Below, one piece after another: positions 59,338-64,000 of a stretch of 64,000 bases of DNA. Source of the DNA: Liolophura sinensis (lineage: Eukaryota; Mollusca; Polyplacophora; Chitonida; Chitonidae); NCBI RefSeq assembly GCF_032854445.1, contig NC_088301.1, positions 16,552,281 to 16,616,280 of the forward strand, written 5' to 3'. Numbering within the stretch: position 1 is the first letter of the stretch; every line of letters begins with the position of its first letter. The position numbers were made by a program, and so were the translations under genes. The notes beneath the pieces are model-generated. The model was given only the letters and a program-made list of their open reading frames with translations. It made no database searches and had not been told where the DNA came from.

Positions 59338-59520
59338 TTTATTTTTTTATTCATTTATTTACTTATTTATTTGAATGGTGTTTTACGCCGTACTCAAGAA
59401 TATTTCACTTATACAAGGGTGGCCATAATTATGGCGAGGGGAAACCGAACAAAGCTGACAGACCCTCCCACGTACGGCCGAAGACGAAGTCAACTCACAG
59501 CGACCACATGTGTAAGAGGC
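59338..59520 (-). mobile_element. SINE-A copy, body partly deleted
   Basis: ATTTACTTATTTATTTGAAT, GGTGTTTTACGCCGTACTC, AAGAATATTTCACTTATAC, GGGGAAACCGAACAAAGC, CCCACGTACGGCCG and TCAACTCACAGCGACC follow the family order, with the CACGACCATCCGCAGG block deleted. The right end merges into MITE-D. Frames of 111 and 128 codons over it are not genes. Confidence 0.88.
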
Positions 59521-59538
59521 TTCAGCCTTCGAGATCGC

Positions 59539-59730
59539 TAAGCGATCTTCGACTTAAGTCAGAAGTTCAAATCACTGTAAAAATATTATTTCCTACAAAA
59601 CAAGGTCAAAATATTGCTTGATAACGTATATTATGGGTAAGCTATTGTAAAACAAATTTCAGCTAAAATAACAGAAAGTAACATACCAAATTTAATGATC
59701 AAAATTTTGACATAAATCTAAGATTGTTTC
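59539..59730 (+). mobile_element. MITE-D copy 2, about 192 bp
   Basis: The left end TAAGCGATCTTCGACTTAAG and the reversed right end AAACAATCTTAGATTTATG then TCAAAATTT are imperfect inverted repeats. Internally it aligns along its length with the reverse complement of the 40.3-kb copy (ACAAGGTCAAAATATTGCTT, CAAATTTCAGCTAAAATAAC, AACATACCAAATTTAATGAT). GATCGCTAAGCGATC at the left edge is a palindrome created at the junction. Confidence 0.8.
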
Positions 59731-60109
59731 TTGATCATGGGGCTTGGGTCAATGTGCCGCGTTGTCGTGCTAACCACATTGGCAACGGAGGCTCCCATGT
59801 GGGAAAGACATACACGTGTAATATCCAATAATTCAAATCCAGTACGGTGTCCACAACACTTCATGTTGAAACGTTGTAAGGTCGATGTATGTATCATTCA
59901 TAATATCCTATAATAAATCACCGAAAAGTACAAACGTATCTCTTCAGGTACGCTTTTATTGCAACTGATCACATAAACATAGCGGTAATATTGAAACTGT
60001 GCCATGATTATATCGCTCCCAGGCCCGGCTTAAGCGGAATTAAATATATAATTACAGAGCATAGCGCTATAAATTTTTCACGTTATGATGATAAGTAGCA
60101 ACTAATGAC
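59731..60109. other. Non-coding stretch with no recognised element
   Basis: No gene is recognised. A short CGGCTTAAGCGGAATTAAAT at about 60027 resembles a rep-F word. Confidence 0.4.
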
Positions 60110-60317
60110 TAGTATGTTTGGCAAAATTAAAAAAAAGAAGCTTTGAATGGAAGCGCTTAACAGTAAAATCTTGATTTCAGCAGCTATTCTTTTACGACGG
60201 GGAATGGAATCATCGATGTTAGTTGTTACGACCCAAACTGTCTGTATTATAAAGAGATGGCTTGTTTGAAATACACGACAGTTTAGCCGCACAAAAAAGT
60301 AACCAAAACCAGCAGAT

Positions 60318-60338
60318 TTTATTGTACAACAATTTATT
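60318..60338 (-). terminator. Two polyadenylation signals (AATAAA)
   Basis: On the minus strand AATAAA occurs at 60333-60338 and again at 60318-60323, followed by a GT/T-rich stretch (GGTTTTGGTTACTTTTTTG) as expected of a downstream element. They lie about 450 bp downstream of the TATA box at 60786-60793, on the same strand. Confidence 0.55.
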
Positions 60339-60435
60339 AGGTTTAACAAGAACAGATAACAAGACTTTTACAAATACTAAAGTACTTAAGTTTAACAAGA
60401 AAGGATAGCAGTATCTATACAAATACTAAAGTACT
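60338..60435. repeat. 49-bp direct duplication
   Basis: TTTAACAAGAACAGATAACA, then TACAAATACTAAAGTACT at 60338-60386, is repeated with a few changes at 60387-60435 (TTTAACAAGAAAGGATAGCA, then TACAAATACTAAAGTACT). It lies just upstream (minus strand) of the polyadenylation signals. Confidence 0.9.
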
Positions 60436-60785
60436 AACATGTACAACAGTGTCAAGTCCAAACGGACACATATACTCCACAATGCTTAAAAATTGCACAG
60501 AGGCAATATTCATAAAAGGGAAAATCCAAGTATAACTGAGTATATGACGAAATATACACAACATTTCACAGACAGGGTCCGTGTACTAATAAGCACTGTA
60601 TACACAAGAGCACAAATTAAATATACAAGTTCAGACTGAACAAGTGCTCGGTGGAGATAGGATATAACAAATCCAGAGCCAAAGACACCAAAATTCAGCA
60701 CAAAAGGCCTACTAAAGTAATACACAGCGAAAGCATCCGAAACTCTCCGTAATTCCCCTTTCTCCTCTGACCTGCTTTCATAGGT

Positions 60786-60830
60786 CTTATATAGACTGGT
60801 GGAATTTTCTAGAAGAAGAAAATTCTTGAA
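60786..60830 (-). promoter_or_regulatory. TATA box plus two perfect three-unit heat-shock elements
   Basis: TATATAAG (minus strand, 60786-60793) matches the TATA consensus. Eight bases upstream, alternating GAA and TTC pentamer units start at 60802, 60807 and 60812, and again at 60818, 60823 and 60828. Within each trio the phasing is exactly 5 bp, and the trios are separated by one extra base. Each trio is a canonical HSF trimer site (GAAnnTTCnnGAA). The position just upstream of a TATA box is the one used in animal hsp promoters. A start site would be expected near 60760. Confidence 0.65.
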
Positions 60831-60867
60831 CACTTGTTGTAAACAAACAGGCCCCGAACAGAGCGTA

Positions 60868-60880
60868 TTCTGGAACATTC
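60868..60880 (-). promoter_or_regulatory. Distal perfect heat-shock element
   Basis: TTCTGGAACATTC has TTC, GAA and TTC at exact 5-bp steps. It lies about 75 bp upstream of the TATA box at 60786-60793. CAGGCCCCGAAC and CAGGCCCTGAAC flank it at about 60848 and 60893, an additional direct repeat. Confidence 0.6.
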
Positions 60881-60965
60881 TAAGGTAGACAGCAGGCCCT
60901 GAACTCAGCATATGTAAACAGTGGCAAGCTAAATTTAGAAGCTGACGGCATTTTTCCCCATAACA

Positions 60966-62784
60966 TAGTGCACTCAAAAATTTAATCTATTAATTTTAAC
61001 AGAAATTCTGTTGTCTGAATGATGCTGGAACGATGCTAGAACATATTCTTGTGCATCATTTCAACATTCAACATTATACTTTGTCATACTAGCATTCAGT
61101 ATAATATTCTCTTAGTCTAAAAGAATTTTTATGTTGAATTAATAGAGCACGTGTGTTATATTTTACAAAACAGTTTAATGCAATAGCAAAATACATACTT
61201 GCGTCACTCAGACAACAGACTGTTAAACTGAACAGATGACTTGTGTGCGTATACACTTTCTAGCGTTTGCAACTAGGAGATATACGTATGCATCTTATGC
61301 AGAGCCTTCTGCGATTTTGCCATCAATAAACGAACAGTCAACAATATCGAAGCTAAGGTGTTCTCCGTTGTTGTATAATCCATGTCAGAGAAATCCTTGA
61401 TCGTTTCAGTAAATATACAAATCAAAGTAAGATGCCATCTGATGGATTAGTCTCCTTTAATATGTTTCCTTCACTTTCTCCTTTATACAAGCAAGGTTTA
61501 CAGGCAAAAATAGTCTATATGACGTTTGGTGAATGTAAAGGAGCAATCTTAATGAAGCTGACTATTTTCCAACATACACTCGTATTCATAATTATGTGAA
61601 CAAATTAAGATGTGCTAATAGGGCAGCTCAGTTACTTCTCGTTGGAATACCTATATATGCTGTTGATATATCACGCTGCTTAATTTTACGTAGATGTCAT
61701 TAATCAGAAATTCGAGCAGTTCGATAAAATGTGCAGCATCCCCCCAAAATTCGCCACATTACAGTAAGCATCACTGCCAAAATGCCAAAATAGGTGTGGC
61801 TGATAGTTTGTCTCAAAGCATGGCGTCGTTGTTTTGACATCTAAGTGGAACAAAGAAATCCCCTAATAAAGCCTTCACCAACGTCTTTTAAAGTATACAT
61901 AAATGTGTATGACAGTGTGTGTTAACTGGTATCTGACATATTTTCCCCGAATTCATATTGCAATTATTTTGACAATTCCATACAGCATTTTCCATTCACC
62001 TTAAACGCAATCTTACCTTGACATAAAGATGCATTTACGACATACGTGGATATACCATTTATGTGAATATAGGTAGGGGAATATAATGTGTAAGGCGCCT
62101 GGATGACTAGCTATTGGCCGTTACAGCAGACTGCTAGGTATTAAGTCCTTTGTGTTCTGGCAATAATGCCATAGCACGTCAAGGAATTCAGACCTAGATT
62201 CAGACTAAGAGTCCTTACGTATAGGGGATTTAGTATTCGGTCGTTGTCCGAGGTCAGGCTAAAGTCGTCTGATGGTCGCAGCAAGTAGACAGTAAATTGT
62301 GAAGAGTTCACGTCATGAATATGCCTGGAGCAGGAAACGTAAGGTTTTTGGTAGAATTTGATGTACAAACCCATAGCTTAGTTAGGGGGAACTAACGGTC
62401 AATGAGCGCCGCCGAAACGGGGTGACCCGAGACGTGTAGTTAGCGTATGGCACTGGTCACATACCAAGTGATGCTGCTGTCAGAAGTAGATATACCTATT
62501 AATAGGTTCAAATGGACAGTGGCTCGGAATTTATGTCTGACTGTCTCACGTGACATACAGGATATATTGGGAGGACGTCACGGAGGGTTCACAACATACA
62601 CATGTAGCGGTCATTCGGTCAGATGCATAGCGTACATGTTACATAGCACGGACGTCTTTGGATCTTTTATATTTCACTCTTGTATTAACCAGGGTTCTGC
62701 TGGTGTACTAAGAATTACTGATGCATGATCCTTTCGCATTTTTTAAAAATGTGCGAGTATATTTAAGATGATGGAAAATACAGC
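60966..62784. other. Non-coding stretch with no recognised element
   Basis: AT-rich to about 62.1 kb, then more balanced. Frames at 62141-62374 and 62447-62728 are unrecognised. No repeat is seen. Confidence 0.45.
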
Positions 62785-63000
62785 AATTTGAGTAATTCTC
62801 GACGAGTGACATCTAAAACCTACATCACTGCATTTTTAAAATCTCATTCTGCATAAATCATGGTTTTTTTAATTTGCTTCTATGGAAGCATTTATATGAA
62901 TAGTTAGAACAAAACCCTAACCCAGATAAACTAACAAGAATACGTATTTCACCGGTTCCGTGTGTCCATTTGCCAACTATCACCTTGTCGTCACCGCTCG
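62785..63000 (-). repeat. rep-F copy, minus strand
   Basis: GAGTAATTCTCGACGAGTGA, ACATCACTGCATTTTTAAAA, ATGAATAGTTAGAACAAAAC, TTTCACCGGTTCCGTGTG and CATTTGCCAACTATCACC are the reversed rep-F blocks in the correct reversed order. It is the most complete minus-strand copy. Confidence 0.68.
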
Positions 63001-63445
63001 AGATTTACTCTCTCCCATGCAGTTGAGAACATTATTGAGGAAATCCTTTACTCAAGGGCAATAATAGCTTTTCCAACCCACAAAGTCGTTTTTAGAGCGG
63101 GACAAACTTTTTGTGGCATCAAAGTATACCTAACCCACCATTTATAAGATCCATAAAGGCCACCAAAGAATTCAAAAATTTAAATGAATTTAGCTCTCTT
63201 AAAATCTCTTAAAATGAAACGGTTAGTATGCTGCTTTCCATCTAATAAGCCTTGCGTCTTATTTTAGCTTTGTTTCAGTTACATGGGGAAACTGATTTTG
63301 GTATGGTAAGTTTGATCAGAATCAGCCCAGTAGTTTGAGACGCCCTCCTAAATTCGCTGAGGGTTATAAAGACAACAATTTTACACCACAAAAACACACA
63401 CAAATATATACACACACGAAACTATCACTCAGTCGACAAGATTGA
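63001..63445. other. Non-coding stretch with no recognised element
   Basis: No gene or repeat is supported. A CA-rich patch lies at about 63388-63418. Confidence 0.5.
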
Positions 63446-63535
63446 CTGACTGATTGTTGGCTCAGCATTCAAAAAAATTTCAATCACACGACAGCGCTCA
63501 GGTTTATTGTTGGAGGAAACCTAAGTGCCAGGATG
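63446..63535 (-). mobile_element. SINE-related fragment, C-like
   Basis: TGATTGTTGGCTCAGCATTC, AATTTCAATCACACGACAGC and GTTTATTGTTGGAGGAAACC follow the order of tail, ACGACGGC and GGAGGAAACC seen in the mollusc SINEs here, with words closest to the SINE-C candidate. There is no head. Confidence 0.4.
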
Positions 63536-63654
63536 AAAATAACGGCGTTTGGCAAAAGGCTGACCATGTCATATGTGCAAGCCCATTTTGGTGGAAAGCA
63601 AGTGATATTTAAGAATTCGTGGGTAATCTATACGGCCATTCAGTGACCCCCTTG

Positions 63655-63806
63655 GTGAGAAGGTTTGTCGGCATCCAGCGAATGGTCGTGGGTTTCCCCC
63701 GGGCTCTGCCCGGTTTCCACCCACCATAATGCTGGCCGCCGCCGTATAAGTGAAATATTCTTGAATACCGCGTAAAACACAAATCAAACCAAAAACCAAA
63801 CCAAAA
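63655..63806 (+). mobile_element. SINE-A copy, 5'-truncated, perfect 14-bp TSD, altered tail
   Basis: The body from GTTTGTCGGCATCCAGCG to GTATAAGTGAAATATTCTTG matches the family closely. CAGTGACCCCCTTG lies at 63641-63654 and again at 63807-63820, a perfect target-site duplication. The tail is AAATCAAACC, then AAACC repeats, in place of the AAATA repeats of other copies. It lacks the tRNA-like head. Minus-strand frames of 102 and 106 codons over it are not genes. Confidence 0.96.
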
Positions 63807-63820
63807 CAGTGACCCCCTTG

Positions 63821-64000
63821 ACCAGCGGAAGGGAATGAGACTCCATGATTCCGGGTTTGAGACCAGCCTTGAACCACACTCGGTTAAAATATGTCTGACG
63901 CTGTACAGTGGGACATTTGACTTTAACAAACTGTTTGCAAAGGACTTAATATATCAAATGAAATAAATATTTTTGTTTGTATACTTAGAAATCATATAAA
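63821..64000. other. Short non-coding stretch to the window edge
   Basis: No feature is recognised. Confidence 0.5.

Larger units (their letters stand above)
60115..60965 (-). mobile_element. Candidate solo LTR carrying a heat-shock promoter
   Basis: The interval starts TGTTTGGC and ends CCATAACA, so on either strand it begins TG and ends CA. It is flanked by TAGTA (60110-60114) and TAGTG (60966-60970), a 4-of-5 duplication. Read on the minus strand it has a promoter about 180 bp in (heat-shock elements and TATA box) and two AATAAA signals some 450 bp later, the layout of U3, R and U5. There is no gag-pol sequence or primer-binding site beside it, so it would be a solo LTR. The boundaries are my inference. 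A short non-LTR gene is the alternative. Confidence 0.35.

Noticed and set aside
59206-59621. ORFs of 111 and 128 codons
   Set aside because: Most of their length is SINE-A and the start of MITE-D. Only the first 20 codons are kept, as a possible LINE fossil.
60510-60977. 155-codon minus-strand ORF, the longest outside the tandem repeats
   Set aside because: It runs straight through the heat-shock elements and TATA box, starts upstream of any plausible transcription start, and has no recognisable domain. The regulatory reading explains the sequence better.

Overview
This window looks like non-coding DNA from an animal nuclear genome, most likely a marine mollusc. The sequence is AT-rich, has no operon-like packing and no long non-repetitive ORF, and is dense in short interspersed elements and minisatellites. 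The mollusc call rests on my recollection of the dominant SINE, whose tail reads as a run of ATTT, then GATTGGTGTTTTACGCCGTA, and which is familiar from bivalve and gastropod DNA. It is an inference, not a database result.

Layout. (1) Interspersed elements: at least fourteen copies or fragments of one tRNA-derived SINE (called SINE-A here), six of a second (SINE-B, all in one orientation), one or two of a third (SINE-C), two short elements with terminal inverted repeats that match each other (MITE-D), one further MITE (MITE-E), and about nine pieces of an unclassified repeat (rep-F). Several SINE-A copies keep perfect or near-perfect target-site duplications, some are 5'-truncated, and some sit inside other repeats (in SINE-B at 38.4-38.7 kb, in rep-F at 12.6 kb, and twice in a tandem array at 14.6-15.0 kb). 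(2) Tandem repeats: more than a dozen arrays, including units of 36, 16, 38, 27, 44, 67, 42, 64, 65 and 18 bp, plus GT, AT, TTA and AAAC microsatellites. Nearly all the longest ORFs in the window are translations of these arrays. The 44-bp array at 16.6-17.6 kb carries a seven-unit (308-bp) higher-order duplication. (3) Possible genes: no protein-coding gene can be called with confidence. A few short open stretches behind plausible splice acceptors (7.2-7.6, 52.8, 53.3-53.5 and 57.4-57.7 kb) look like exons and are given at low confidence. Two of them combine one hydrophobic helix with a polar C-terminal tail.

The most striking signal is at 60.3-60.9 kb on the minus strand: a consensus TATA box, two perfect three-unit heat-shock elements directly upstream, a third perfect heat-shock element further out, and two AATAAA signals about 450 bp downstream, with no recognisable protein between. 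The flanks start TG and end CA and carry a 4-of-5 matching duplication, so the best hypothesis is a solo LTR, or a short non-coding locus, with a heat-shock-factor-responsive promoter.

The elements do not form a pathway. The picture is an intergenic or intronic region shaped by retrotransposition and tandem expansion.
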